NCBI GenBank assembly: GCA_013420905.1
Contig: JAAXNY010000001.1
Coordinates: 3,224,001 to 3,288,000, forward strand
Length of the DNA stretch: 64,000 nucleotides
Origin: Collybia mongolica
Lineage: Eukaryota > Basidiomycota > Agaricomycetes > Agaricales > Clitocybaceae
Reading direction: 5' to 3'
Positions 1-11,207 of this stretch are shown here, piece after piece. Each line of letters opens with the position of its first letter. The stretch's first letter is position 1. A model generated the notes under the pieces. It worked only from the letters and a program-made list of their open reading frames with translations, was not told the origin of the DNA and did not search any database. Both the position numbers and the translations under genes were made by a program.

Positions 1-1
1 T

Positions 2-1736
2 CAGGCACCTGTTTTCACGAAGAAGGAAAATGCAACCCTTCAACAGCGCATCGAGGTTCTGGACTGGTATCACGCCAACAGGAAGAATCAATCACGAACA
101 GCCAAGTATTTTGATTCAAGATATCCAAACCTATGAATCAAGCAGCCGCTTGTATCTTCGTGGGTCAAGGAAGAGGCAAAGTGGCGAGAAGAATGGTCAC
201 GCACAACTAGAAACACGGACTGGACCGCAAAACGAGCACGTCAAACCCAGCACCCTGAGGTCACGGAAATGATGGATTTATGGGTGGCCCAGGTGATGGA
301 TCACAGGATTCTTCTGACAGGGGAAGTTCTGCGCCAGAAATGGGTTAAATTTGCTGATCTGGCTGGTGTTCCTGATGATGAGCGATTGAATTTGAGTGAA
401 GGCTGGTTATCTCGCTTCAAAGCCAGGTGTAACTTGAAGATGTTCAAGCGCCATGGTGAGGCAGGATCTGCGAGTGCGCGGGACGTGGAAGCAGAAAGAC
501 GACATATCCAAGAGCTCATCAAAATCTATGGTTACGAGCTAAGGGACATTTTTAATATGGATGAGACTGGATTATTTTATGGGCACGTACCCTTTCTAAT
601 ACCCTCATTCGATAGCAATTAACTTTTCATACAGATTACCCCCAGATCGTGGTTTGGCTGACAAACGAAACTCAGGTGTTAAAGGAAAGAAGGTTCGATT
701 GACGTACGCATTCACATCGAATGCCGATGGATCAGAGAAGCTTCCACCATTCATCATTGGAAAAGCCAAGAAGCCCCGCGCATTTCAAAATAAGACAGGC
801 GAGCAGCTTGGATTCTACTACCGAAACAACGCAAAGGCCTGGATGACTGGAGACTTATATCAAGACTGGATTCGGCGATGGGATCGTGAATTAGGATTGA
901 AAGGACGGAAGGTCCTTCTACTACAGGACAACTTCTCTGGCCACATTGTTCCAGATGATCTCGTTAATATTCAGGTGGAGAATTTCGAGCCGAACCTCAC
1001 AGCTCATATCCAACCAATGGATCAAGGCATTATTCGTTGTTTTAAGGCCCATTATCGGGCAACATATATCCAACGCGCCATCGATCGTTATGATAACGGG
1101 ACAATGCCATCTGAAATTTACGACATCAATCAACTCCAAGGGATGCGGCTTGCTGATGCTGCTTGGCGCGAGGTCGATACAACCACGATTCAGCACTGTT
1201 GGCGCAAAGCCGGTATCCTTCCTGACACCGATACTCCAACAGCACACCCTGTTGTGCCGATTTCATCTCTCCTCAACACGGATATTTCCCGCAACCCAGA
1301 AGATCCGATCTTGAATGCCGAGAAACAAGTTGAGGATGCTCTCGACGAGCTTGAATTGACTGGAACCCTCCAGCGTCAGAATAGAATGGGGATCAACGAT
1401 CTTCTCAACCCTGCCGACGAAATCATCCTTAGTAATGTGGCTTCAGACCAAGAAATCTGTGACGCTGTGCTAGATTCACGTCAGGCTCAGGATGATGCAA
1501 TAATCAATGGAGGAGATGATGACGTTGATGATGATGCATGCCCTATCGACTCTCGACCAACTCGTCGAGAGGTGCTCCAGGCTGCATTACTCATCACTCA
1601 ACACACCAACTGTGTTGATGATCCCCTCGCACGCAAACTGGAAGGCCTCCTGGGCTCGTTCACACGTCAAATGCGTTTGGAAGAGTCTCGTAACATGGTT
1701 TCTAGTCACCTAACAGACTACTTCACTCGAAAATAG
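2..1736 (+). pseudogene. pogo/Tigger-type transposase, 5' end outside window, broken
   Basis: The reading frame runs from the window edge with a CENP-B/Tc5-like DNA-binding region (about 11-500), then a DDE_1-type catalytic domain with NMDETGLFY near 560-580, LLLQDNFSGH near 917-946 and a following QPMDQGIIR motif. These are hallmarks of pogo-like transposases, which cut and paste at TA sites. Two lesions show. A TGA at 134-136 interrupts the N-terminal domain where a sense codon is expected. The intron at about 580-634 has no GT donor in the phase needed to join LFYG to LPPDRGLAD; only a GC (583-584) fits. The C-terminal 200 residues are acidic and unremarkable. The start lies before the window. 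I am sure of the family; whether the copy is dead depends on the TGA being real. Confidence 0.85.
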
Positions 1737-1908
1737 TTTACATCTCCTACTAGCTTGTATATAGTGTATAATACTTACAGAACACTAGAATATAGTTTCC
1801 CAACATTTTCAGATCATTTTATAGGCCCTCTCATCTAACCCATACTCCCCCATAACCCATAGCCCCGAGCGGTGCAAGAGGGGGTATGGGATAAGAGGGA
1901 GTCGACTG
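1737..1908 (+). mobile_element. right terminal region of the pogo-like element
   Basis: The noncoding tail after the transposase ends in GGGAGTCGACTG followed by TA (1909-1910). This fits a pogo terminal inverted repeat (CAGT... on the opposite strand) and a TA target duplication. A subterminal hairpin is formed by CCCATACTCCCCC (about 1849) and GGGGGTATGGG (about 1880). The left terminus is outside the window, so the repeat cannot be matched to its partner. Confidence 0.55.
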
Positions 1909-1910
1909 TA

Positions 1911-2512
1911 ATCAACAACTACTACTATATTTACCTGAAATACAAATAAGATTGATTTCTCTATTTATTGGCACATGTCACATGATCTATTCCACCACAT
2001 AAGTATACCAAATACATGACAACAATCTGAATGCTTATTTAGTGTCCATGATCCTGGGAAAAGTTCTGATGGTTTTTGTGTTTGCTCCATAACCAGGCAA
2101 GCTATGGCATTGGGTTTTGTGCACAGGCATTGCTTGTTTACTTGGTAACATTTTCCCATGGTCACATAACCTCTATAAACTATCATCTACATTGTTTCTA
2201 GTCATTTACAACTTATTGAATGTGGAATGGACATATTTCTCCTAAGAAAAGAAATAAAGAATGAGTACCTGCCACACAGTGTGTTGGCCCACTCCGCCCA
2301 AGTAGGCATTTGGATCAATATTACTTCCTTAGTGATTTAACTATTTGGTATATTCTTTGTTTATTAATTGCCTTAAAATTTTAACAATTAGTTTAAGTTT
2401 CACAATTGGGTAGTCCAATCTATAAATAGGTATATTGGATAAATACTGTGGGTGTACCAGAAGTCTATATCAGCCTACTAGAGCTGTGCAAATAGTACAG
2501 GGGTAAAGTTCT
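1911..2512. repeat. dispersed repeat, no gene seen
   Basis: This is AT-rich sequence without a credible ORF. Parts recur elsewhere: GCTATGGCATTGGG... at 2101 is found again at 12798, and CAATTGGGTAGTCCAATCT at about 2403 recurs at about 30259. It therefore looks like part of a multi-copy repeat family rather than unique spacer. Confidence 0.6.
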
Positions 2513-3103
2513 GTACTTTACACTGAGCCACATGTCCTTGTGGACTCTGCATGGACTGCACAGACTCCACACAGACCACACGCGCATGTCTGCATGGACT
2601 CTGCATGGACTTGCATGGACTCCATGTGGACTCCACACAGTCCGTGTGGACTTACTCACTTTCTTTTACTATTATAATACTTGCTAATAAGATTGATAAT
2701 AAAAATGATATATTAATAATGAAGACTACATGATTGTAAATACTTAATCTAGTATGGGCGGGGGCCCCCGCTGCCCCTGCCATCCTCATTGCCATCATTG
2801 CTGTTGCTTTCGGCACCAGGTGGTGCAGGATGCACCCCCATGGCATTGTCAGTGGCCTGGGTAGTGGTGGCAGCGGCACTGGCATGGTCCAGTGCAGGCC
2901 GTTTTTCTGGCTGTTGTCCCCGTTGTTCTTAGTTGTCGTTGTCTTCATCATCCTCATGGTGGTGGTCATTGGCTTTGTCCCTGTTCTTGTTGCTGTCCTT
3001 TGTTGTCATCATCACACCATTGTTGGTACAGCTGCTGCTGCTGCTGTTGCCGTCGTGGCCGCAGGCCTTGTCATCACAGTTGCTGCTGCTGCTGTCTTCA
3101 TGG

Positions 3104-3134
<31 letters not shown>

Positions 3135-3560
3135 CTTTGGTGGCCATGTCCTTCTCGTCTTGGGTTCCTGAAGTGGGAGGGGACATGTTGTGTGGTGAGC
3201 ATGTAGATGAGCAGCATGTGGGACTCACCTCCCTTTGCCCCTCAGGGTGCCCTTTCCTTGTCGTCCCCTTGTTCTGTGTCTGTTTCTATTCTTCACCCCA
3301 CACCGTCTCATGCGTCATCATGTTGGCGTTGGTTGGCATTCAGTGTGTTGGCATTGGCAGCTTGGGTGCGTTGGCATTGGCGGTTTGGCAGGTGTCGTTG
3401 ATGTGGTTGAAGAGAACCAACAAAGACATGGCAACGGTAATGTGACCATTGCACGTGCTTCGTAGTCATGTGACCTAAATATGTTGACTTGAGGCCAGTG
3501 TAGCCTGTAGTTAGGAATGTCCATCTTGCCCAACAGTTATGAATGCCAAACATATTACGT
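2513..3560. repeat. left arm of a 1-kb inverted repeat, low complexity
   Basis: This stretch matches 32370-33310 in opposite orientation. It contains a minisatellite-like block at 2530-2660 built on GCATGGACT and TGTGGACTCC, a GCTGCTGCTG tract near 3035, a GTT trinucleotide run at about 3105-3132, and GTCATTGGC-like units. The long open frames here come from simple repeats and I do not treat them as genes. Confidence 0.75.
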
Positions 3561-4741
3561 AATGTTTGTGCATGTACACATTCGAACCTAGTTGGTTGCA
3601 AGTTTTTCAGCACCGTTATGTTATGTTATTAATAACAAATAGTATATATAATTTGAGTAAATAAAAATCATATTAGTAATCTGATTAGTAATTGACTGGC
3701 TGTGCAGATTCTGCAAGCTGTCTGTCTGTGCTTGTCCACATGTCTGTGTAAAATTACATGGATTGATGCAGACTTGGTGCAGACATGGATTGTTGTCTGG
3801 CTGATGGTCCTGCCAAATGAGTCCGTGTGTCCATGCGGAGTCCGCATGGGTTATGTGGCTTAGTGTAAAGACCTCCATATATTGTAGCTCAGTGTAAGAT
3901 CCCCAGAGAAGCTACTGAGTTGGTTGTGTATTTGGAATATACAAATATGGATCTATATCTTCAAGTTTGTTAATTTTTTCACACAGTCCATTTCTGAGAG
4001 TCTGAGTCCCTACTTTACCAGCTGACTTGTTTTTTAAGGAAAATGCCTAGATATATATTGTTAGCTTTTATTGGTGGATATTTGTATAGGATCTATAAAC
4101 ACCAACTTCTATTGGCCATTCATATGCAGTTGCTTATATCATACACCATGGATATGGGTGAAGTTGTAAGGGGATCACTTGTTTGTCCACATCTAGCCAT
4201 CAGAATCACTATTGCACAGCTTGCATAGCCTCACTGTTACATCTATCATCCTGACATACTTTGCCTTAACCCCTTGATAGATAGTAGTTTACTCTGGACT
4301 AACATATCACAGTGCAATAGACTTGGATTGGGTTCTCTACTCATGGTCAAGCCTCTAGTGCTCTATACTAATCCCTTCCCTACATGGCTGTTCATATTGT
4401 ATATGCTGCTCCCTGCCTGAGCCTCTTGGCAACATGACCCCTTACAGAAGTGCAACAAGTATTTAGCAAGCTCAAATGTGTGGTCACATTACATCTTTAT
4501 ATTGTGCATCCATCAGGCCTTCCACATTGTCAAGCTACTCCCTGTACCCTGCAATCTAATTCTAGGACATGGTCTGACAAGCATTCCAGAACCAAAGTTA
4601 TCAATGACAAAAAGTAATATAAAGTTGAATAGATTCTGGATAGCTAGTTCTATTGCAACAACCTGGTTCTAGAAATATAAAGAAACATTAATAAATAAAA
4701 AACATAAGGACTTGTATCTGCCAGTAATGGCCCTCTACCTC
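3561..4741. repeat. dispersed repeat, direct copy of 31150-31841
   Basis: From about 3890 this sequence aligns base by base with about 31150-31841 (for example GAATATACAAATATGGATCTA and AGATTCTGGATAGCTAG in both), with small indels. Both copies end in CCTCTACCTCAAG. No protein-coding signal is visible. Confidence 0.75.
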
Positions 4742-4770
4742 AAGTACTCCTTTGGGGGCTGTTGGGTATT
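4742..4770 (-). pseudogene. Tc1 transposase fragment left of the gypsy insertion
   Basis: The 29 bases match the transposase C-terminal coding region of the intact copy at 35295-35323 (TACTCCTTTGGG then a GGATATTC-like end). They are separated from the rest of the same pseudogene (11703-12511) by the gypsy element. GTATT at 4766-4770 is repeated at 11703-11707 as the target duplication. Confidence 0.75.
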
Positions 4771-5246
4771 TGTTACAAATTCCCTTATCCATTCGACCTA
4801 TCACTTCTTTTCTTCTTTCTCTTACCTATTATTGATTATCAGACACTTATCAACCTTATCTTTCAACATCTCCATATGCATTTCTTTTCTCATACTTACT
4901 CAGCTTTCTTACTCATCCTCTTCGATAGCTTACTCATCTTTATCTATAACAAATAGCGTAAACAACGCTTATCGGACTATTATGTATATATAGGGATACT
5001 TTAGCTTAGCTAGCTCTTTAGCTTGACCTAGCTGAATCAACCTTATTCATCTATCTTCTCAACGCGAACTCGATCCTATCTGCCTTATGAAGGGGGTAGT
5101 GTATCTTTGATCAGATAACTCGATAACTTGACTTTAGCCCTACTGAGGGAGTCAATAGACGTTGGACTTACAGAAGTCAACGGTCTAAGAACGAACGAAC
5201 GATACATTGGATTGACTTAGAGGATAAGGCCTAAACAGCCATAACA
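4771..5246 (+). repeat. 5' LTR of gypsy element
   Basis: The LTR runs from TGTTACAAATTCCC to GCCATAACA. A TATA-like TATATATAGGG at about 4986 lies some 30 bases before AGCTTGACCT (5020-5029), the segment complementary to the primer site just after the LTR, so transcription plausibly begins near there. Confidence 0.95.
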
Positions 5247-5248
5247 AA

Positions 5249-5258
5249 AGGTCAAGCT
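5249..5258 (+). other. primer binding site, self-priming type
   Basis: AGGTCAAGCT begins two bases after the 5' LTR and is exactly complementary to AGCTTGACCT at 5020-5029 inside the LTR, near the predicted RNA start. Tf1/sushi-type chromoviruses prime reverse transcription this way, with the 5' end of their own RNA instead of a tRNA. The 10-base pairing is seen; the mechanism is inferred from the family. Confidence 0.55.
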
Positions 5259-5524
5259 GATCAGAACTGTCAACCTATTAAGGTTCAGATGCAACGGCAC
5301 CACGATACGGATTAAAACCTGCAAGCAGCAGTAGGCAAAGCGCCTTTAGCAGCAAAGACTTCCAAGATGCAGAAGAGCAACCAAGACTCTCAGTAGTCAT
5401 ACAAACAGTAGAAACGCCCACCACGCCGAAACCAAAGGCAGAAAGTTCCAAAGGAAAGGAACCAGAGAAACCACCAAAACCCGAATCACCAGACTCCCCG
5501 ATACCACCTGACTCTGACGTAGAA

Positions 5525-6448
5525 ATGGTAGATGAACGAAGACCCACCGAAATCAAACTTAGCTCACCATACATCTTTGATGGAAACCGAAGAACTACAA
5601 AGGACTTTGTCCTTGACTGCAAAATGTATTTGCAGGCAAACGACAGAATTTATGATACAGATTGGAAAAAGATCCTTTACGTACTTTTATACATGAAAGG
5701 AGGAACAGCGGGACCATGGAAGAAATCCTGGTACGGAGAAAATAGTAACCACCCAGGAACTTTTACAACATTCATGACAACAGTTGAAGAAGCGTTCTCT
5801 ACTCCAGATGAAGCAGGAGACGCCAGACAGACTTTAAAGACAGTGCACATAACAGGAAACATGACAGCAGATGATTACATCATGGAATTCAAATCAGCCA
5901 CATCAGAAAGCAAGATCACTGAGAGTGAAGCGCTTGTTGAATATTTTATGGAAGGAATACCTCCTTTCCTGATGCAGAAGATTCTAACAATGGACAACCC
6001 ACCAACCACCATCAAGGGTTGGTACAAGAAAGCATCTATATTCGATACTCAATACAGATGTGCAAAATTGATCATAGCACGAGTTAAAGGAAACGCAGGA
6101 AAAACTACGGCAGGAAACAGTGGGAAAAAGTACAATTTCCAACAAAACAATCCCAAATACGTCCCGAACAGCAGTAGAGATCCAAACGCAATGGATATCG
6201 ATTGACTAAACATCCAAGAAAGGGATGAACACATGAAACGAGGACTATGCTTCGAATGCCATAAATATGGACATCGAGCATCAGATCATAAAGCAGGAGG
6301 ATCAATCCCTCAAACTCAACAAAAAGAAGAACCAAAGACACCAATGAAAGGCAAAGATGCCTACATGAAGATTTGAGCACTTATGGCAGGTTTAGATGAG
6401 GAAGAGAAAGAAGTCACTCTAAAGAATATGGAGGATGAGGGTTTTTAA
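5525..6448 (+). pseudogene. gag of gypsy element
   Basis: From ATG 5525 the frame encodes a retrotransposon gag capsid region (DFVLDCKMYLQAND, then an acidic middle) and later a CCHC zinc knuckle, CFECHKYGHRASDHK, at about 6250. The frame is also open upstream to about 5282 and rich in Pro, Ser and Lys, so the true N-terminus may lie earlier. In-frame TGA codons lie at 6203-6205 (before the knuckle) and 6374-6376. The related copy at 13200 has CAA at the second site but shares the first stop. The frame ends at TAA 6446-6448, directly after a slippery heptamer leading into pol. Confidence 0.8.
6439..6445 (+). promoter_or_regulatory. -1 ribosomal frameshift heptamer between gag and pol
   Basis: GGGTTTT sits in gag phase as G GGT TTT, followed at once by the gag stop TAA. 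Slipping back one base opens the pol frame (GFLKRQTESMS...), which then continues through protease. The heptamer has the canonical XXXYYYZ form and is kept in the second copy at 13315-13321. Confidence 0.7.
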
Positions 6449-9400
6449 AGAGGCAGACTGAATCGATGTCAGTACCTGCCGAAAACTATTCCATTACGCT
6501 GTCACCTGTAATATTAGGAGAAATGAATTGACAATCTCTATCTATTCCAATTACGGTGATTGAAGAACGGAAAAACGTCGAAACCCAAGCAATCGGACTT
6601 ATTGATTGCGGAGCTGGAGGAATTTTTATCGACAAAACATTTGTCGAAGAAAACAACATACAGACAACCCCTTTGAGGAAATCATACTTGGTTAGAAACG
6701 TAGACGGAACAAAAAACCAATCAGGAAACATTACAGATTGCATATGGACCAAGATTCGAATTGGAGATGAAGAAATCCGAATCCGACTGTTAGTTAGCGG
6801 ATTAAGAAAGGAAAACATCATCCTCGGATTACCATGGTTAAAACGACACAATCCTAAGATTGATTGGGAAAAAGGAACACTTGACTTTGGATCAGGAATC
6901 AAGAAAGGAGTTCTTTCGGAAGCAATCCGAAGAAATCTGGAAATCCGACAAATGAAATCAACACGGCAATACCCCAAGGCAATGGCAACAGAAGTACAGG
7001 AAGAATACCCAGAAGAAATCCCAAGGAATCAACCCCTCGAAGATTGGCAACCAATTCTTTTAGAAATCAACGAAGAAGATGATGAACCTGAAGTCAATCT
7101 ACTCAGGACATATATCTACCCAGAAGATAACGAAGAAGAATCCATTTGGATAAGGGCAAAAACATCGATATCACAGGAATTAGAGCACAAGGCAGAAACC
7201 AAAGATCAGAAACCAAAGAAGATGCTACCGAAATTCTATCAAGAATATGCGTCATTATTTGACAAAACAGATTCGGAAAGAATGCCGATATGACGGCCAT
7301 GGGATCATGCAATAGATTTAAAACCCGATTTCATTCCAAAAGATTGTAAAATCTATCCCATTAGCCCAGCGGAACAAGGAAAACTCGACAAATTCATTGA
7401 TGAAAACATGCGAAAAGGATATATCCGACCATCGAAATCCCCACAAGCATCACCCTTCTTCTTTGTATCAAAGAAAGATTCAGTGAAACTTCAACCAACA
7501 CAGGATTACAGAAGACTAAACAAAGGAACAATAAAGAACGCATACCCTTTACCACTAGTAGGGGAGCTTCTTGACAAACTGAAAGGGGAAAAATACTTCA
7601 CAAAACTAGATTTACGATGGGGATATAACAACGTCCGAATCAAAGAAGGCGACGAATGGAAAGTGGCATTTAAAACAAACAGGGGTTTATTTGAACCACT
7701 TGTTATGTTTTTTGGCTTATGCAACTCACCAGCAACATTTCAAAATATGATGAACGATATATACGCAATAGAGATTGATGAAGGATGGATCCTGATTTAT
7801 ATGGACGACATCCTCATTTACTCTGACAATATCGATGATCTACGAAGAAAAACCTTGAAAGTCTTGGACAAACTAAAGGAAAATGACCTATACCTGAACT
7901 TGGACAAATGCGTATTCGAAGCCACAGAAATTGAATACTTAGGATTAATCATCAAAGAAAATCAGATAGGCATGGAACCAACCAAATTGGCAGGAATTGC
8001 AGATTGGCCAGTCCCGACAACAGTGAAACAAGTCCGATCATTCCTTGGATTTGCAAACTTCTACCAAAAATTCATTGGACATTATGCTGAAATTAGCAAA
8101 CCATTAACAAATTTGACAAGGAAAGACATTGAATGGAAATGGACTCAAGAATGTCAGGAAGCATTCAACGGATTAAAACGGAAATTCCTGAAATCACCCG
8201 TTCTTATGATGCCAGACAAGAACAAACCATTCCATATCGAATCAGATGCGTCAAAATGGGCTACAGGAGCAGTATTACAACAACAGAATGACAATGGAGA
8301 ATGGCACCCATGTGGATATATTTCACATTCATTCACAGAAACTGAATGGAACTATGAGATCTACAACAGAGAATTACTAGGCATTATTTGAGCCTTAAAG
8401 ACATGGAGACATTATCTCGAAGGATCTCAATTTCCAACAGTAATTCTCTCAGATCATAAAAACTTAACATATTTCCAAACGGCACAGAAACTAAACCGAC
8501 GACAAGCAGGATGGAGTTTATTCCTATCACAATTCGATCTCAAACTGGTACACACACCCGGAACACGGATGATACAATCTGATGCTTTATCGAGAAGATC
8601 AGATTATGTCAACACAGAAGATACAGACAATGAAGATCAAATTCTATTACCAGACGACATTTTCATTAAAATGATTGACATAGGTTTACAAGAAGATTTG
8701 AAGAAATCGGTTGAAGAAGACAAATTATTTGCAAAGTCAATTGAAGCATTGAAGGAAACAGGAACAACACTGATTAAATCAAATTTATTTGATTGGAAAT
8801 TCAAAGATGGACTTCTGTTTTTCAAAAACAGATGTTATGTAGGACCAGATGCAAAACTGCGACAAGAAATAGTGCAAAGATACCATGACACGAAACCAGG
8901 AGGACACCCAGGTCAATATAAAACACAAGAATTGATCAGTCGAGAATACTGGTGGCCAGGTATGGGAGTGTTTATTAAAAATTACGTTGACGGTTGCGCC
9001 ACCTGTCAACAAATGAAGGTGAACACACACCCAACAAGACCGGGACTAATACCAATTGCAACAAATGGAAAACCATGTCCTTTCTCATTTGTCACAGCAG
9101 ATTTTGTCACAGATTTACCAGAAAATGATGGAAAAGACAGCCTCATGGTCGTGGTAGACCATGGCCTTACAAAGGGGGTAATTTCTATCCCTTGTACCAA
9201 AACAATTGACGCTTTAGGAACGGCAAATCTTTACCTGGAACACATTTACAAGAGATTTGGACTACCTGATACCTTTTTATCAGATCGAGGTCCTCAATTC
9301 ACAGCAAAAGTCTTCAAAGAATTAGGAAAACTCCTCGGAATAAAGCTTGTAATGAGCACGGCGTATCATCCACAAACAGATGGGGAAACAGAAAGATTAA

Positions 9401-10128
9401 ATCAAGAACTTGAAATCTACTTTCGCATGTTCTGTCAGAGCAACCCAGCAATATGGAAGGATCTTAACCCAATTGCAGAATTCGCGCATAATCAAAGAAC
9501 ACATTCCACAACAAAGAAATCCCCATTCTTCCTCATGATGGGATATGAACCACAAGCAATTCCATCAGCATTTCAAAAGACGAATGTCCCAAGCGTAGAA
9601 CAACGAATGATCGAACTGAATAAAGCACGAGAGGAAGCAATAGCAGCACACAATCTGGCAAGAAGAAAAGTAGCGGAAAGAACAACATAAGGCTTCAATC
9701 CATTCAAACAAGGAGAACATGTTTGGTTAGAAGGAACAAATCTTCGAATTCCTTATCCTTCAAGGAAACTAGCACCAAAAAGAGAAGGACCTTTCGAAAT
9801 TCAAGAAGTCCTCGGACCAGTGACATACAAATTGAAACTTCCATCTCAATGGAGAATTCACCCCGTGTTTCATGCATCTCTTCTCACACCGTATAAAGAA
9901 ACCGATACTCACGGACCTAACTTCTTAGAACCCTCACCGGATCTTGTGAACCAAGAAGAAGAATACGAAGTAGAAGGGATTATAAATCACCAACAACGAG
10001 GCCGAGGCTTCCAATACCTCGTGAAGTGGAAAGATTACTCATCCGCACACAACATGTGGGAACCTGAAAAACACTTAAAAAGAGCTCAAACGATACTTCA
10101 ATCCTACCAGAAGCTACATCGCCTCTAA
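6446..10128 (+). pseudogene. gypsy pol: protease, RT, RNase H, integrase, chromodomain
   Basis: One reading frame, broken only by nonsense codons (TGA 6529, 7291, 8389; TAA 9688), encodes the whole polyprotein. The protease core is LIDCGAGGIFID (about 6600), with Cys where Ser/Thr is usual. RT has YMDDILIYS at about 7800 and [13 protein letters not shown] at about 8040. RNase H follows with [13 protein letters not shown]. Integrase has an HHCC-like zinc region (YHDTKPGGHPG ... CATCQQMK) and a core with ADFVTDLP and HPQTDGETERLNQE. A chromodomain closes it: EYEVEGIINHQQ ... LVKWKDYSS ... WEPEKHL (9955-10070), the mark of chromoviruses, which target silent chromatin. Copy 2 has sense codons at these stop positions. 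Confidence 0.93.
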
Positions 10129-10179
10129 CCAACTATCATCTTTTATCACTCTCAACAAGTTCCAAACCTTTTCACAAAC

Positions 10180-11193
10180 ATGTTGTCTCCCACTGTCAAC
10201 AACTTCTATATCGCCACTGCCACTCCTCTCACCACTCCTCCCAACGCCCCGATTGTAAACATCACATCCCAAGAACATCTTGAACTGGCTACAAAAATCA
10301 TACATCGTCAGAAGTTTTTGTCGTGGTTCATGCACGAAGAACATTGTGAACGAATGATTCAAGCATTCAACAACCCACCATACAATCAACTCATCAAACT
10401 AGTCAAAAAATATCTAGAGATCAGAAACATGCTGTATAATCAAACAGCAGACATCAGTCGGATTCTCGACCAAACCACCGAAGAGCTAGTAGATACACAA
10501 GAATTCCAAATCTTAGAAGATCTAATCCCATTACTACAAGATGGAATTCGACTACCCACATCTATACCCTCGACACCGACAGAATCTACCAAAAGAAATT
10601 ATACAGTCGATAAGGAAATACAGACATCCCCTCCTAGAACTCCAACACCATCAACTACAAATTCCCCTATTTATCAGACTGAACCACTCCCAATCCCGCC
10701 CTTTTGCGAACCATCTCCTGCATCATCGGAACATTCCACTCCTGATCCAGCAGACATGGTTCCAAACAAAGAAGTATTTAAACATTTAAAAGGACAAAAA
10801 GCCACAAAATCTGTCATCAAAAAGAAGAAATCGCCCAAACCCATTAAATATACATTGAACCCGCTCAACTATGCCAGAAGTCGAGAAAACCCTATCGACC
10901 TCACTCAAGTCGAAAGAACGCTCATGAACAAGAACATATTATGTTCTAGATGCCTCAACTTCGGACATTCGTCAATACACTGTGAAAAACAATACTGTCC
11001 AATTTGTTTTCAACCGGCACCAGGACATCATCGTGACCAATGTCCTGAAAGACCTACAACTAGAACAGTAGGACATTATCAAATGTGGCGACAGTTTGGT
11101 GAAGAGTATGAAGAAGTAGATGACGGGATTGACGATCCTTTTGACTATCCAGAAGCCATCACAAACATGACGGGAGAACCTATTGATTACTAA
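10180..11193 (+). CDS. extra third ORF of the gypsy element, zinc-knuckle protein
   Basis: This intact 337-aa frame lies 51 bases after pol and ends 33 bases before the 3' LTR. Its first 130 residues are helical-looking (FLSWFMHEEHCERMIQAF, LVKKYLEIRNMLYNQ), followed by a Pro/Ser/Thr-rich linker (about 150-225) and a basic patch (KKKKSPKPIK). Near residues 250-290 there are two zinc-finger-like motifs: CSRCLNFGHSSIHC (CX2CX4HX4C) and CPICFQPAPGHHRDQC (CX2CX6HX4C). The tail is acidic. The knuckles suggest nucleic-acid binding. It is not envelope-like: I see no signal peptide or membrane segment. The same ORF is recognisable, with stops, in copy 2 (27645-28515). I do not know its function. Confidence 0.8.
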   Translation: MLSPTVNNFYIATATPLTTPPNAPIVNITSQEHLELATKIIHRQKFLSWFMHEEHCERMIQAFNNPPYNQLIKLVKKYLEIRNMLYNQTADISRILDQTTEELVDTQEFQILEDLIPLLQDGIRLPTSIPSTPTESTKRNYTVDKEIQTSPPRTPTPSTTNSPIYQTEPLPIPPFCEPSPASSEHSTPDPADMVPNKEVFKHLKGQKATKSVIKKKKSPKPIKYTLNPLNYARSRENPIDLTQVERTLMNKNILCSRCLNFGHSSIHCEKQYCPICFQPAPGHHRDQCPERPTTRTVGHYQMWRQFGEEYEEVDDGIDDPFDYPEAITNMTGEPIDY

Positions 11194-11207
11194 AGCTGGG
11201 ACGCTTT

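Noticed and set aside
2830..3445. Several overlapping frames of 100-170 codons, very hydrophobic or Cys-rich
   Set aside because: They arise from GTT, GCT and GGC trinucleotide runs read in different frames, and the inverted copy at 32.4-33.3 kb does not keep a common protein.
10180..11193. Envelope-like gene in the gypsy element
   Set aside because: No signal peptide, membrane segment or furin-type site; the zinc motifs point to nucleic-acid binding instead.
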